Part shown: piece by piece, positions 54,038 through 64,000 of the stretch | Layout: each line of letters begins with the position of its first letter | How positions within the stretch are numbered: position 1 is the first letter of the stretch | Made by a program: the position numbers and the translations under genes | From: Sphaerulina vaccinii | Lineage: Eukaryota > Ascomycota > Dothideomycetes > Mycosphaerellales > Mycosphaerellaceae | Assembly: GCA_022570795.1 (NCBI GenBank) | Contig: JAKUDP010000003.1 | Span: 434,001 to 498,000, forward strand | DNA length: 64,000 bases | Direction of reading: 5' to 3' | Notes under the pieces: model-generated | The model's input: only the letters and a program-made list of their open reading frames with translations | Database searches by the model: none | Told to the model about the DNA's origin: nothing

Positions 54038-54192
54038 GATGGAAGGTGAGGATATCGGAAAGTTACTGCTGCAGAGGTATCAAGTAAAAGATAGACCCCA
54101 GCATGCTCAGCTCACACAATGTACAAACAAATTTCGCCGGTATGAAAGTCTCGCTGTGTGCCACCCTCCCGTGAGGTGAGCAAGCCGCTTCT

Positions 54193-54807
54193 ATGTTACA
54201 CGACATCGGCATCGCAGCAAGGGATGCTCCTGGCTGTTCGGAGTCATACTACCCTTTCGAAGTAGCCAGTAGCACCCCAATGCGCAACGACTCGCCCTCC
54301 ACAGACCACATAATGTTTCTCACTAAGCTACAGCGTGTCGCATGGATTCGCTTCTACTGCATAGCAACACTCCTTGGCTTTGTAAGCCGCCGGCGCGAGA
54401 TTCGAGTCAGGCAAGACAGGCGAGAGCTGGAAACTCTGCCGGAGGTTGAACAAAAGCAACGATGCTGGGATATGTAGTAAGCATTCTTGAAAGCGATATG
54501 AATTCGCAGTGATTCATGAGACTTCAGCTTAAAGGCGAAATTCCGATGGCACAAGAAGCAGCTTCACGAAATGGATAGGTTCGAGCTCTGGTCCGCTCAA
54601 AGCGACTTAGGGGTCACTTATGGTACTCGTCGTGCTTGTGAGAAGTGGAAAGGAGGCTCACGAGTGCTTGAAGAGTGGCGTGCGATCGAGCCGACCAGGG
54701 CTCAGGCGCGGGAAAAGAGCTTCTTTGGAAGGGACGAAGTGCAAAAGAAGCATGAGCAGCAGTCTTCGCGTCCGCCCCCTCAGCGTTCTCTGAACCATGA
54801 TCGTTAG
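54193..54807 (+). CDS. Uncharacterised single-pass membrane protein, lineage-specific
   Basis: Exons 54193-54476 and 54528-54807 join in frame to 187 residues. The 51-nt intron has a GTAAGC donor and TTCAG acceptor; it removes stops just after GAT-ATG. One hydrophobic segment (VAWIRFYCIATLLGFV) is followed by a strongly basic helix (SRRREIRVRQDRRELETLPE) and EQKQRCW, then a second exon of charged helix (KFRWHKKQLHEMDRFELW). The initiation codon is unsure; a later in-frame ATG exists. Arrangement resembles the broken gene at 52790. No known domain. Confidence 0.5.
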
Positions 54808-55553
54808 CCAGAGCATGTTGTAAGCTTGTACATACTGAAGGGAAGCAGTCTCATCTCAACGTATTGGTCTGGAAATGTCAGCAAACAGTTTCCGAGCGCT
54901 GCGTGTTATAGTGCCCCGAAGCACTTCCGTCTGAGCAGGTCTAAGGGTATCCACCATGTCAAAGCACGTGAACAGCCCTCATCGTGCGCGAGCGATCGGC
55001 TGCAAGCTTGTAAATTTCGTGGATACACCTCATCTTGGCCGTCCTTAGCATAGCCTCTATTGATCCATAGAGCATTTGAGCAAAGCCACGGCGGTTGGAG
55101 TCGTGCTTGGTAGCGTCATGATGAAGCATGAAGCAAAAGAGTTGGGCTCGCCACGATTCTCGAGATGCTGCAGAGCGAGTCCTTGACCACGGGTACTAGC
55201 GAGAACATTCTGGTCTTTCGCAATGTCCACAACATGTCCCGAGCATGTGATATGTGCCTGGAGTCGACAGATAGGTAGATGGTAAAGCTGGCCAACCTTC
55301 GGTAGCCCTTACCTTTCCTGAGTCCACAGTACTCATTGAACTCCTGGGTCTTGTGATGAGGTAGCGAGCACAGTAGCGAAACTCTTCGACTGGAGACACG
55401 TCGAGCCAGCAGTTCTGGGCAGGGTGCGTCTTTGCTGTATGACATTCCTTTGGTACATGTTTTGTTTTTCGGACTTCGAGATGTGCTGCTCAACGTAGTC
55501 GTAGTGCTTCTGCTCGAGCTTTGCGGGGTGTCCGAGTTCCACAATCATTCTCA
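54808..55553. other. Intergenic, no supported gene
   Basis: About 750 bases. Minus-strand frames here (to 55333) look helix-like (YDYVEQHISKSEKQNMY) and may belong to the candidate gene listed next, but I could not join them by splice sites. Confidence 0.35.
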
Positions 55554-55897
55554 TCAGGTCCAGCATATTTGCAGTCTTGTGTTGTGGTACGGAGGCAAAA
55601 CGGAACACGAGAAGCACGCGAGCATCTCAGCGCTAGTCTGCTTTGGCTTAGGCAAAGGATCCGCCAAGACACCTGCTATCGTGATGGCGATAACATCCTG
55701 GTTCAACTCCATGTTCCCCAACCTCACCCATGCTCTCGTATCACCAGACATCACCAGGACAACAGCATACCAGAAGTTCCTCTATTCTCTCCAGATGCCA
55801 GCGAGGCAGCGCAAGCTAGAGTCATTGCCAGAACAAAGATGGCCATGAAGCCCACCAAGACAATAGCAGGAATGCCGAGATACGCTGCGCCAGACAT
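55554..55897 (-). CDS. Candidate small membrane protein (low confidence)
   Basis: The ATG at 55897 opens MSGAAYLGIPAIVLVGFMAI and goes on FVLAMTLACAASLASGENRG, a clear membrane helix. A GTATGC at 55770 could splice to the CAG at 55673, continuing GVLADPLPKPKQTSAEML in frame to a stop at 55554 (81 residues). Other acceptors would lead into the helix-like frame downstream. The exon-intron model is a guess; only the membrane segment is persuasive. Confidence 0.3.
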
Positions 55898-56174
55898 CTC
55901 GTCATGCAGGTGCCAAGAAGACTACACTGCTTGTGGTGGCGTGCAGCTCCGCTCAGAAGATGCCAGGACAGGCCACGCATTCCACCGTATGCTGTCTCCA
56001 CGTGCCTGATAGCCATAAAGCCAGGTACCGTACCCCTCCCTCGATTTCTGTTTCCGCATTGATCACAAGATCGGAGAGTCCTACTTCTTAAGTCTCACCT
56101 TTCTTTGTTCTCTACAAGTCTTCAATACGCTCCTCGTACCACGCGAAGGCCGCCTACTTGCCTCGGGATAATTG

Positions 56175-59100
56175 ATGGAAAAACCTTCTGTTACTTCCAC
56201 CTTTGATGTCGGGTCATCACACTCGACAGCACCCCATGGCCCAGGAGGCATACCTTCCGCTGATGACAGCGGCAATGTCGACGACCCGCCGCCTATACCG
56301 AGCGCGGGCTCGAGCAGGGAGTCCGTTCTCTTGAACGACAAGACCCAGCTCGGAGCTCGCGATACAAAAGCGACAAATTCTATCACCACTGTCGACACTG
56401 CAGACAGTGTTCATATCAGCACCATCCATGCTCATGCCCATACTTTGACCCATGCTAGTGTGGCAAGTGCTCTCGGGACCACTACCGAGTGAGTTTGATC
56501 TCGATTCTATCGCACGACAGAGTACTAAGAGGTCCTAGGTATGGCTTGACAGCCAGCGAAGTGGGCCGTCGCCGCGAGCAGTATGGCTCGAATCAACTTC
56601 AGACTGAGGGTAAAGTCATTTGGTGGCGCATCCTTCTCCGCCAGGTCTCCAACAGTCTTACGTTGGTTCTTGCCATCGCCATGATCTTGAGTTATGCCAC
56701 TATGGACTGGATTGAGGGCGGCGTCATCACGGCAGTGATTGTCCTGAACATTGTTGTAGGCTTCTTCCAAGACTACAACGCTGAAGAGACCATTGCCTCC
56801 CTCCTCGCCATGGCCGCGCCCACTTGCCAGGTCCTCCGTGACAGCGGCACCTTGCAAGAAATCAAAGCTGAGGATCTGGTACCTGGAGACATAGTCCAGC
56901 TTGGCGTCGGAAACGTCGTCCCAGCTGATGTACGTCTCGCCAACAGCATCAACTTTGCTAGTGACGAAGCTCTACTCACTGGAGAATCGAAGCCAGCCGC
57001 CAAGGACTCTGACTTCATGTCTGACAGGCCCGATGCTCCTATCGGCGACAGGCAGAACCTTGCTTACTCTTCGACTACCGTCACCCGTGGTCGCTCTACT
57101 GGCATTGTCATCGCTACTGGTATGAACACTGAGATTGGAAAGATTGCGGCTCTTCTCCGTGATAAGAAGCCTGTGAAAGAAGGACCATGGGTCGTCCGCG
57201 CTGTGAAGAGGTCAATGAAGGGACTGAAAGGCGCTCTTGGTCTCATTGGTACTCCACTCCAAGTCAAGTTGTCGTACTTCGCCTTGTTCCTATTTGCATT
57301 GGCCATCCTCCTTGCCATCATCGTCTTCTCTGCCAACTCATGGGACATCGACGATGAGACTCTGATCTATGGTATCTGTGTGGCGGTTGCAGTCATTCCT
57401 GAGTCATTGATAGCTGTCTTGACCATCACAATGGCGGTAGGCTCCAAGGCTATGGCCAAGGGTAACGTCGTGATCCGAAAGATGGGTGCACTTGAAGCCA
57501 TTGGTGGTGTCGCGAACATCTGCTCTGACAAGACAGGCACACTGACTCAAGGAAAGATGCTTGCCAGAAAGGCATGGTTACCATCTGGACGTGTCATCAA
57601 AGTCGAGAACGAGTCTAATCCGCTCGATCCTACCGCAGGCACTCTGAGCTTGGAAGGCCGGACGCTCAGCGGAGCACAGGACATCGTCAATGATGGCGAG
57701 GTCAAGAGCCTCTTCCAGATCGCCGCACTCTGCAATGTCTCTACTGTCACGCCACTTACAGACTCTGACAGCCTCTGGACCGCTGCTGGCGAGCCTACCG
57801 AGATAGCTCTGCAGGTCATGGCTATGCGTGTTGGATCTGGCAAGCAGGAGACCCTCGTCAGAGATGGTTTCAGTATCACTACTGAGCACTCCTTCGACTC
57901 TTCAGTGAAGCGCATGACTGCTATCTACGAGCAGGAGTCTACTGGAACCCGCATATGTTTCACCAAAGGCGCCACGGAAGTTCTCATGCATTTGATGAAT
58001 ATCAGCCAGGAAACATCTCAGGCCATCTTGGCTCAGGCCGATGCCATGGCATCTGAAGGTCTTCGTGTCTTGTGCCTTGGTCATCGTACACTCGCGCCCG
58101 AAGATCGTGAGCACTTCGCGGATCGAACTTTGATGGAGAAAGAGCTGGAATTTGCCGGTCTCGTCGGTATTTACGATCCTCCGCGTGTCGAATCTGCTGG
58201 CGCCATCAAGCAGTGCCAAGCTGCTGGGATCACGGTCCACATGTTAACAGGTGACCATCTCAAGACGGCCACGACCATCGCTCGCGAGATTGGTATCCTG
58301 GCTTTGCACGTTCCTGGAGCAGACTCTACCACTGCGGTCATGACAGCATCTGAGTTCGACAAGCTCAGTGATGCCGAGATTGACGAAATGACATCTCTCC
58401 CACTAGTGCTCGCGCGATGCTCACCCACAACGAAGCTGCGTATGCTTGAGGCCTTGCACCGTAAGGGCAAGTACTGTGTCATGACTGGTGATGGAGTGAA
58501 TGACTCGCCAGCTCTCAAGGGTGCAGACGTCGGTGTAGCAATGGGCGTGAACGGAAGTGATGTGAGCAAAGAGGCGGCCGACATGGTTCTCACCGATGAC
58601 AATTTCGCCTCGATTGTCTCTGCGATCCGCGAAGGTCGTCGCCTGTTTGACAATATTCGCAAGTTCTTGTTACACTTGTTGATCTCCAACATTGCACAAG
58701 TCATCCTGCTTCTGATCGGTCTGGCCTTTGAGGATAGGAATGGAGTGTCTGTGTTCCCGCTTTCACCTCTGGAGATCCTGTTTGCGAACCTCGTCACTTC
58801 TTCCTTCTTGGCAATCGGTCTTGGATTCGAAGAGGCATCTGCAGATGTGATGACCCGCCCACCACACTCGCTCAAAGCAGGAGTGTTCACCAGGGAGTTG
58901 ATCATCGACAAGTTCATCTACGGAACATGTATGGGATCGCTCTGTCTCGCTTCATATGTCATTGTCGCGTATGGTGTGGGCAATGGAGATCTTGGAGATG
59001 ACTGCAACCACAACTACAATGATACTTGTGGACTACCCTACCGAGCACGTGGAACAGCTTATTCGATTCTTACTGTTTTGCTCTCCGTTATGGCTTGGGA

Positions 59101-59443
59101 AGCTAAGCACCTCGACCTCAGTTTGTTCAACATGTATCCTGACGAAGACCCACGCAAAGGCTTGAGTGTGTTCGGCACTTTGCGCAAGAACAACTGGCTG
59201 TTCTGGGCAGTCATGGCCGGACTTGTGACACCATTCCCTGTCATCTACATTCCTGTCGTCAATCGTGTTGTCTTCCGACATCAACCTTTGACCTGGGAAT
59301 GGGGACTTGTCTTTGGCAGCGTCGTCATCTTTATCGGCCTTGTCGAGAGCTGGAAAGCTATCAAGCGTGCGAGAAAAGCCAAGAAGGCGAGGAAGAATGG
59401 CGAAGCTACACCCACAGAGAAGGCTGAGAAGCAGGCTGTTTGA
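56175..59443 (+). CDS. ENA-type P-type cation ATPase (type IID, Na+/K+ efflux)
   Basis: Plasma-membrane (or endomembrane) pump of 1072 residues that expels sodium or potassium at high salt or pH. Exons 56175-56488 and 56539-59443; the 50-nt intron has GTGAGT and CCTAG signals and joins TTTE-YGLTASEVGRR in frame. An unusually long Ser/Thr/Pro-rich N-terminus (~105 residues) precedes the core. Core motifs: LTGESKPA (actuator), PESLIAVLTI in helix 4, SDKTGTLTQGKM with the phosphorylated Asp, KGATEVLM (nucleotide domain), MLTGDHLKTA and GDGVNDSPALKGADVG. The C-terminus is basic (KRARKAKKARKNGEA). The type IID call rests on overall layout and motif wording; some relatives are annotated as calcium ATPases. 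Confidence 0.88.
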
Positions 59444-59947
59444 TTGATTTGACATGAAGAGTGAGATCGAGGTATTGTCGTCTCGATAGCATGAGAGAGA
59501 CGCGCGATGCAGGAGGCACTTCAACATGCGGTACTGCTGCTTTTTTGCATTGATTTTAACTGACACTCCTTTAGCGATTGACTCAAGCGTCTCGCTTTGC
59601 ATGACTTACGACAAAGAACATATTTACAACACCCGAGAGACGAACATAACATAGCCGTACATAGCACAATACAAGAACAGCTTCAACAGCATCCAGTACA
59701 CGAACTTTCTATGCCTGCCAATCTCGCGTGGTCAAGATAAGGTTGTCTACCCTGGTTGCTTCATCTTCACCCACCGATGCTTGGCTTAATCAAAGCTAAC
59801 ATCCCTGGCATATCGAACATCCCAGATCTAAAACCAAGGCATTGACGGACTTCTCGACACTTTGCCTCTTGGCAGCTGGACTTCACCTTTCTTTCACAGT
59901 GAGCTTCCACCCAGTTTCATCAACTCCATTTGAGCAGTACGGCAGAC
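59444..59947. other. Intergenic ENA / Cys-rich secreted protein
   Basis: About 500 bases, nothing recognised. Confidence 0.5.
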
Positions 59948-60990
59948 ATGAAGGTCAACACAACTTACCTGCTCACCACTTTGAGCTTGCTTCTCTACGC
60001 AAATGCCGAGTCTGCAGAAGTAAGCCTCCAGATCCGATCGCTCAATGTCTTCGTTTGTACTAAGAACAACATAGTATCCTTATTGCTGGGACGGCTACTG
60101 CAAAAACGGCATGTGTGAACTACAACCTCACGGAACCCCATATCCCTGCTCACCAGAGCAACCAGTATGTCTCTACACCCATCTCACATAACACCACGTC
60201 GAACGCAGCTAACCCAGTACCCAAGTGTGCCGAAGACGGCGTATACTGCTTCGTAGATACTTACAACTACCCAGAGAAAGGCATAATTTCAGGCTGCAAC
60301 GGCGATTGGAAACCTTTGGCACTTCGTTACCAGCTTGAGCTAAACAAGGAATGGGACGAAAGAGTGATTCGAGAGCAGAAAGAGGGAAATTTGAGTTTGC
60401 TTGTTGAGAGGTGGTTGAGAGAGAATGAGAAACGTCCTGATGGTGAGAAGAGAATTGTGGGTGAGCCCAGTAAGAAAAGTGATGGGAAGTCGAGGGCGGT
60501 TTTTGTTGATAGGAAGTCAGAGAAGAAGTCGAAAGTGGTTGGGATTGGGAAGAAGAATGACGAGAGATCGGAAGTGATCGAGATAGCTGCGAGCGGTGAA
60601 GGGGATCAAGTTCCTATTGAGTTGGGAACTGGAGAAGAAAAGCCCAAATGCACCTGTGGAGGTAACAAGTCCAAGTGTGCGTGCGAGGCTGGCAAGTGTG
60701 GCTGCTCTAGGTCTGCGGCGGACGATGAGAGTGCCGCAAAGAAGAACAAATGCACCTGCGGAGGTAATGACTCCAAGTGTGCGTGCGAGACTGGGAAGTG
60801 TGCTTGTGCTGGCTGCAACAAGTCTGCGACGAGCGATGAGAAGACCGAATGCACCTGTGGAGGGAATAAGTCCAAGTGTGCATGCGAGGCTGGCAAGTGT
60901 GCTTGCGCTGGCTGCTCCAAGTCTGCGGCAAGCGATGAAACTGGAGAGGGCGACGACCAGCATCTATTGAGCTCCCGCTCAGAATTGTGA
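59948..60990 (+). CDS. Secreted protein with three metallothionein-like Cys repeats
   Basis: Exons 59948-60019, 60075-60164 and 60226-60990 join in frame to 308 residues. Exon 1 is a signal peptide (MKVNTTYLLTTLSLLLYANA). Exon 2 is a Cys-rich module (YPYCWDGYCKNGMC, then PYPCSPEQP), continued by CAEDGVYCFVDTYNYPEKG in exon 3. A charged Lys/Glu linker follows (SEKKSKVVGIGKKNDERSEV). The last ~110 residues carry three near-identical repeats of the form CTCGGNKSKCACEAGKC with CGC or CACAGC after it, rich in C-x-C pairs like copper/zinc metallothioneins. For intron 2 I use the AAG acceptor at 60225, because the nearer CAG breaks frame and sits too close to the CTAAC branch. Metal binding is inference. 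Confidence 0.75.
60649..60916 (+). repeat. Three coding repeats, ~100-bp spacing, metallothionein-like
   Basis: Repeat units start at 60649, 60751 and 60850 (spacing 102 and 99). Each encodes C-T-C-G-G-N, then K-C-A-C-E, then G-K-C, with units 2 and 3 adding C-A-C-A-G-C (seven Cys). The DNA is nearly identical between units, so the array is recent or kept alike by gene conversion. Confidence 0.9.
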
Positions 60991-61257
60991 TCCCTTGGGA
61001 GACAAGCGAAGGATTGGAATGATAGGCAGAGGGGGCGTTACTCTGGCTGAATGTGATTTCGTCAGCTCGTTAGGCACATGTAGAGTTGAGTTGAGTAAAT
61101 CAGCTTGAAACCTGTCATCGCTTCATAGTAGTAACGTGGTCAGTAATCTCAATGTGATAGTCATAGAGAGGACAAGTACCTTAGTAATGTAATGAAATCG
61201 TTCACAAGTTGATCGCTTAAAGTACAGGAAACCGCAACCCATGCGCAACACCGCCAC

Positions 61258-62190
61258 TCATACTTTCCCCAAAGCAACAGCCATCTCAGGATCATAAAGC
61301 TGCACATCCAACTCATAACTCTCAAACTTAACATCCTTCTCAAACATCGGCATAGGAAAAACTCCAATAATCATACACTTAAACACACAATCCTGAATCG
61401 CACCCCTCACAACCATCGCAGCATGGCGATCCCTCGCATATCTTTCAATGAACGGCCTAACCAGTAAATCACCATTTCGGAGCAAAGGTTTCATGTATTC
61501 CATTACAGCCGTATATGGCCTGGGCTGTTCTGGGTCGGAGGATGAAGTAAAGTCTGCGTACGCGAAGCCGCGAGGGATCTGCAGTCTCATGTCTGATGAA
61601 GTGAGAGAGTCGATAGTACCATAGACGTGTAACGTCATTCCATGACCGTTGAATTCCGGAAAAGTAGGATTCTCGGGAAAGTTCGATTCATGTGAAGGTT
61701 CTGTATCTCTCAAGACGACTTCGCCGAATTGTGAAATACTGCTTCGAAGACGAGACATACGTGTGTTGGTTGCAGTGTAACTTTCATTCGAGCCGTTGCG
61801 AGAACGCGAATCGCCATCGGCAGGTGGAGAGGCAGGTGGAGTGAGAGGTGCGGAGCCAGCGAAAGACCATCCAGGAACCCAGGAGAGGCGTTTTGACCAG
61901 CGGTTTTGCTTTTGTTGTTGTTGTGATGGTGATTGAGGTTCTTCAAGTGGAGATGCTGCGTCTTCTGTGTCCGAGGTTATGCTTTGTTGGAGGATTGGCA
62001 TGTCTTCTGGCACTGGAGCGAGGGCTATGGCTTCGCGGTGTGGATGACTGCCGAGGCCGCCGCCCGAGGATGAGGATCGGCCTTTGCCATTTCGTGTGAC
62101 GGATTTGTAGGCAGCTTTGCTTGGGTCTGAGTGTCGTCTGTTGTCGGCGTTCAGTCTTGATTTTGGTGGAAGGGCAGTGAGGACAGCCAT
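61258..62190 (-). CDS. Uncharacterised conserved fungal protein
   Basis: 310 residues, intronless, start placed at 62190 (MAVLTALPPKSRLNADNRR); the frame is open 52 codons further up but that part does not look conserved. The N-terminal half is disordered, Ser/Pro/Gln-rich (SPSQQQQKQNRWSKRLSW, PLTPPASPPADGDSRSR), with likely phosphosites. The C-terminal half looks folded: MTLHVYGTIDSLTSSDMRLQ, IPRGFAYADF, AVMEYMKPLLRNGDLLVRPF and FKCMIIGVFPMPMFEKDVKF. I cannot name a domain. Convergent with the metallothionein-like gene. Confidence 0.7.
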   Translation of the reverse strand: MAVLTALPPKSRLNADNRRHSDPSKAAYKSVTRNGKGRSSSSGGGLGSHPHREAIALAPVPEDMPILQQSITSDTEDAASPLEEPQSPSQQQQKQNRWSKRLSWVPGWSFAGSAPLTPPASPPADGDSRSRNGSNESYTATNTRMSRLRSSISQFGEVVLRDTEPSHESNFPENPTFPEFNGHGMTLHVYGTIDSLTSSDMRLQIPRGFAYADFTSSSDPEQPRPYTAVMEYMKPLLRNGDLLVRPFIERYARDRHAAMVVRGAIQDCVFKCMIIGVFPMPMFEKDVKFESYELDVQLYDPEMAVALGKV

Positions 62191-62705
62191 TGTTGTTCTG
62201 TTGAGTAGTACTGGTGTAGGTGAGAGGAATGACGAGCTGTGCAATGTAGATACAAGAACGATATACCGTTTGTATCTATGCGAAGAGAGCACACGGGCTG
62301 GTGTTTGGCTCATCTGAGACATGGGGTTTACGAGTCCGCTACACAACGCGGCACAGCGTCTCAGTCAATACGAGCGCTAATTGGTGACCGTTCTTCACCG
62401 ATCGACTGACAGCTCCATTCTCGCGTGTATGCCAATGGGGTGGCGCGCCGGAGTGCCCTTCGGGGAGCAATTGGCAGTGAAACGAGCATTGACGGTGCCT
62501 GTGCGCATCATGCCAACGCTTTGCATCGCGCGACCCGTCGGCTCGTGGCTGACACAAACCAGAGACGAAGTGCAGACCTTTCATCATCATCGCGCGCACT
62601 TCATATCATGCGTTCGTCCACCAACTTCATTGAGCCTCGCTTGCCGGCCTTGCCGATTTCACTTCGTAGTCGCATATTGATCTTCGTTGGACTGCGCGTC
62701 TCTCA
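62191..62705. other. Intergenic, unknown gene / cyclin H
   Basis: About 515 bases. Nothing recognised. Confidence 0.5.
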
Positions 62706-63866
62706 TCAGCTTGGAGCACCAAGACTTGGCCCAAACATGTCGTTCATGTCTTTATCGTTCTTCGCGCGCTCCGTCTTGATCTTCTTGGCCTTGTCTTCGT
62801 CTATGGTACCTTCTTCCGCCCCATTGCGCTTTGCGGCCGCAGCTGCCTTCACCAGATCTCTGGTATTGGGATCTCGGCAACCCTCTAGCTTCTTCTCCAG
62901 CGCCGCTCGTTCATCTTTGGAGATAAGGCTACTGCGATTGCAGGAAGCAAGAATTAGCGAACAGCTTTCTATGGTAGCCAAGATCTTTGATCGCGTGGGT
63001 AGCTCCATTGGCAATTTCGCGTCCAGATAGTAAGTGAGAAGTGGCGTATCTGCCACGTGCAATGCCGCGAACAGGATCTGTGATGGCGTGTAGAGAAAGT
63101 AGACGTCTGTGAGCAGAACTTCCACGTCCAGCAAGTTCTTCGCGGCTTGCCACGCCAGCTGTATCCTTTCCACGAGTTGCTTCTGCTGTATCTGGCCGTC
63201 GTCGCTCTTGACCATAGTCCACTGTGTCCTGTTAGCAGACTCTGGTCCCTTGAGCTTGCGCATGCCCTGCTGTACTTCCTGCCCAGTCATTTGCGTTTGC
63301 ACCACAGAGTCCACCAGTCCCTCAGCCATATTCAGCAGCTCCATCAGAGCACCCTTGAGTCCTCTATAAGGCTGACGCACATCGAGCATGAAGCGCAATG
63401 CTTGCATGACTTTGTACTCTGGCGCCAGAACAGCCTCAGGATCAGCACTGATCGATCGCGAGAACTTGGACAGCGTGATATGCGTGGCCTCAGTCTTGCT
63501 TGCCAGGAACATGACAGTCTTGTAGATCTCCTTGGGCGGATATGTCATACAGCTGTTGTTCAAATAGAAGCGCTTGAAGTACTGAATCGCAGTGGTATAG
63601 ACGTTCGCCTGCCACTGAACGTTGGCACCCGTCTGGCGCATCACATCGCAGTATCTCTGCACCAGCCGCAGCTCTTCGTCCTCAGTGAGGCATTGTGTTG
63701 TCGCGTCGCCATTCTGCTGTCCAAGATATTGCTGAGCTCGCGCGAGAGCGAGTTCGTGGGTCTTCCGGCGTTGGGCGGCGAGCTTCTCAGGCGAGAAGGA
63801 CCAAAAGCGGTATTGTGTCGAGCGGCGGTAGATTTCGTCCTCGTCGAGTGTCGTGGTCGAGGTCAT
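62706..63866 (-). CDS. ccl1: Cyclin H (Ccl1), TFIIH/CAK subunit
   Basis: 386 residues, start placed at 63866 (MTSTTTLDEDEIYRRSTQYR); the frame stays open to the window edge but the extra part is low in complexity. Cyclin H partners Kin28/CDK7 and MAT1 to phosphorylate the RNA polymerase II tail and activate cell-cycle CDKs. Conserved marks: STQYRFWSFSPEKLAAQRRK at the N-terminus, first cyclin box ATAIQYFKRFYLNNS, PKEIYKTVMFLASKTEATHI, then YKVMQALRFMLDVRQPYRGL, and second box VYFLYTPSQILFAALHVADT. The C-terminus is Lys/Asp-rich (DEDKAKKIKTERAKNDKD). Intronless. Length fits fungal Ccl1. Confidence 0.93.
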   Translation of the reverse strand: MTSTTTLDEDEIYRRSTQYRFWSFSPEKLAAQRRKTHELALARAQQYLGQQNGDATTQCLTEDEELRLVQRYCDVMRQTGANVQWQANVYTTAIQYFKRFYLNNSCMTYPPKEIYKTVMFLASKTEATHITLSKFSRSISADPEAVLAPEYKVMQALRFMLDVRQPYRGLKGALMELLNMAEGLVDSVVQTQMTGQEVQQGMRKLKGPESANRTQWTMVKSDDGQIQQKQLVERIQLAWQAAKNLLDVEVLLTDVYFLYTPSQILFAALHVADTPLLTYYLDAKLPMELPTRSKILATIESCSLILASCNRSSLISKDERAALEKKLEGCRDPNTRDLVKAAAAAKRNGAEEGTIDEDKAKKIKTERAKNDKDMNDMFGPSLGAPS

Positions 63867-63871
63867 CGTGG

Positions 63872-63924
63872 AGGTGGGAGTGGAAGATCGGAGCCCATGC
63901 TGAAGGTGGGAGTGGAAGATCGGA
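63872..63924. repeat. Two 21-bp direct repeats upstream of cyclin H
   Basis: The 21-bp unit beginning AGGTGGGAGTGGAAGATCGG occurs at 63872-63892 and 63904-63924, period 32. It lies just before the cyclin H start, in its likely 5' leader. Confidence 0.85.
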
Positions 63925-64000
63925 AGTGGTTGTCGATCTGGCCATGTTCTGATCATTGCTTTGGCTGTTGTTGACGTGGGGACTTCTCCTTCCACAACAA

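Noticed and set aside
55432..55848. Plus-strand hydrophobic frame of 138 codons
   Set aside because: Hydrophobic runs opposite a charged helix are typical antisense shadows; the minus strand is more protein-like.
1..64000. Secondary-metabolite gene cluster
   Set aside because: No polyketide or peptide synthase, terpene cyclase or P450 is present; the laccase and dioxygenase stand apart.

Overview
This looks like nuclear DNA of a filamentous ascomycete (Pezizomycotina), most likely a Dothideomycete. The placement is inference. It rests on many very short spliceosomal introns (about 45-70 nt, GT...AG, with CTRAC/CTAAT branch sites), typical fungal gene content (ascomycete laccase, GT90, HAL-type kinase, Tup1, ENA-type ATPase, LCL2) and a candidate secreted effector. 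Genes lie on both strands with large non-coding gaps. I see no transposon, rRNA or CRISPR.

Layout. 1-3.2 kb: sugar transporter (cut by the left edge) divergent from a PhyH-like dioxygenase. 5.5-10.2 kb: a C2H2 zinc-finger factor and a laccase. 13.6-18.5 kb: mitochondrial SSB and a HAL4/5-type kinase. 19.5-22.6 kb: acylated Gly-rich microprotein, Cys-rich secreted protein, SET-domain protein. 23.7-24.2 kb: U2 snRNA gene. 24.5-33.4 kb: an unknown protein, Tup1, Orc6 and a CobW/COG0523 GTPase. 34.3-39.3 kb: six-hairpin glycosidase, F-box-like protein, GT90 glycosyltransferase. 40.6-46.5 kb: Ubp15/USP7 deubiquitinase divergent from a mitochondrial PDK-type kinase. 46.7-52.3 kb: unknown protein, NOP10 divergent from LCL2, and an RBR E3 ligase with an MLLE domain. 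52.8-55.9 kb: small lineage-specific genes, one frameshifted. 56.2-63.9 kb: ENA-type cation ATPase, a secreted protein with metallothionein-like repeats, an unknown protein and cyclin H.

The two most striking observations concern introns. First, the U2 snRNA gene is broken by four mRNA-type introns. They leave a 13-nt exon carrying the branch-site-recognition sequence, and the last intron splits the 3' stem-loop. Removing all four gives an uninterrupted, foldable U2 of about 190 nt with an Sm site. The spliceosome would then need its own product to mature U2. Second, a 69-nt intron in the laccase gene is, read on the other strand, nearly a whole mitochondrial-type tRNA-Val(UAC), flanked by an ATAG direct repeat. 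This looks like an organelle fragment pasted into an exon that became a spliceable intron. U2 intron 2 carries a similar TCAAG direct repeat, so both may reflect one break-repair route of intron gain.

The genes do not form one pathway. They are mostly housekeeping and regulatory genes (replication, transcription, ubiquitin, ribosome biogenesis, splicing) mixed with secreted or surface functions (laccase, effector candidate, Cys-rich metal-binding-like protein, sugar and cation transport). Exon boundaries were read by eye from splice signals and reading frame, and homology calls are from memory of family motifs. No database search was run.
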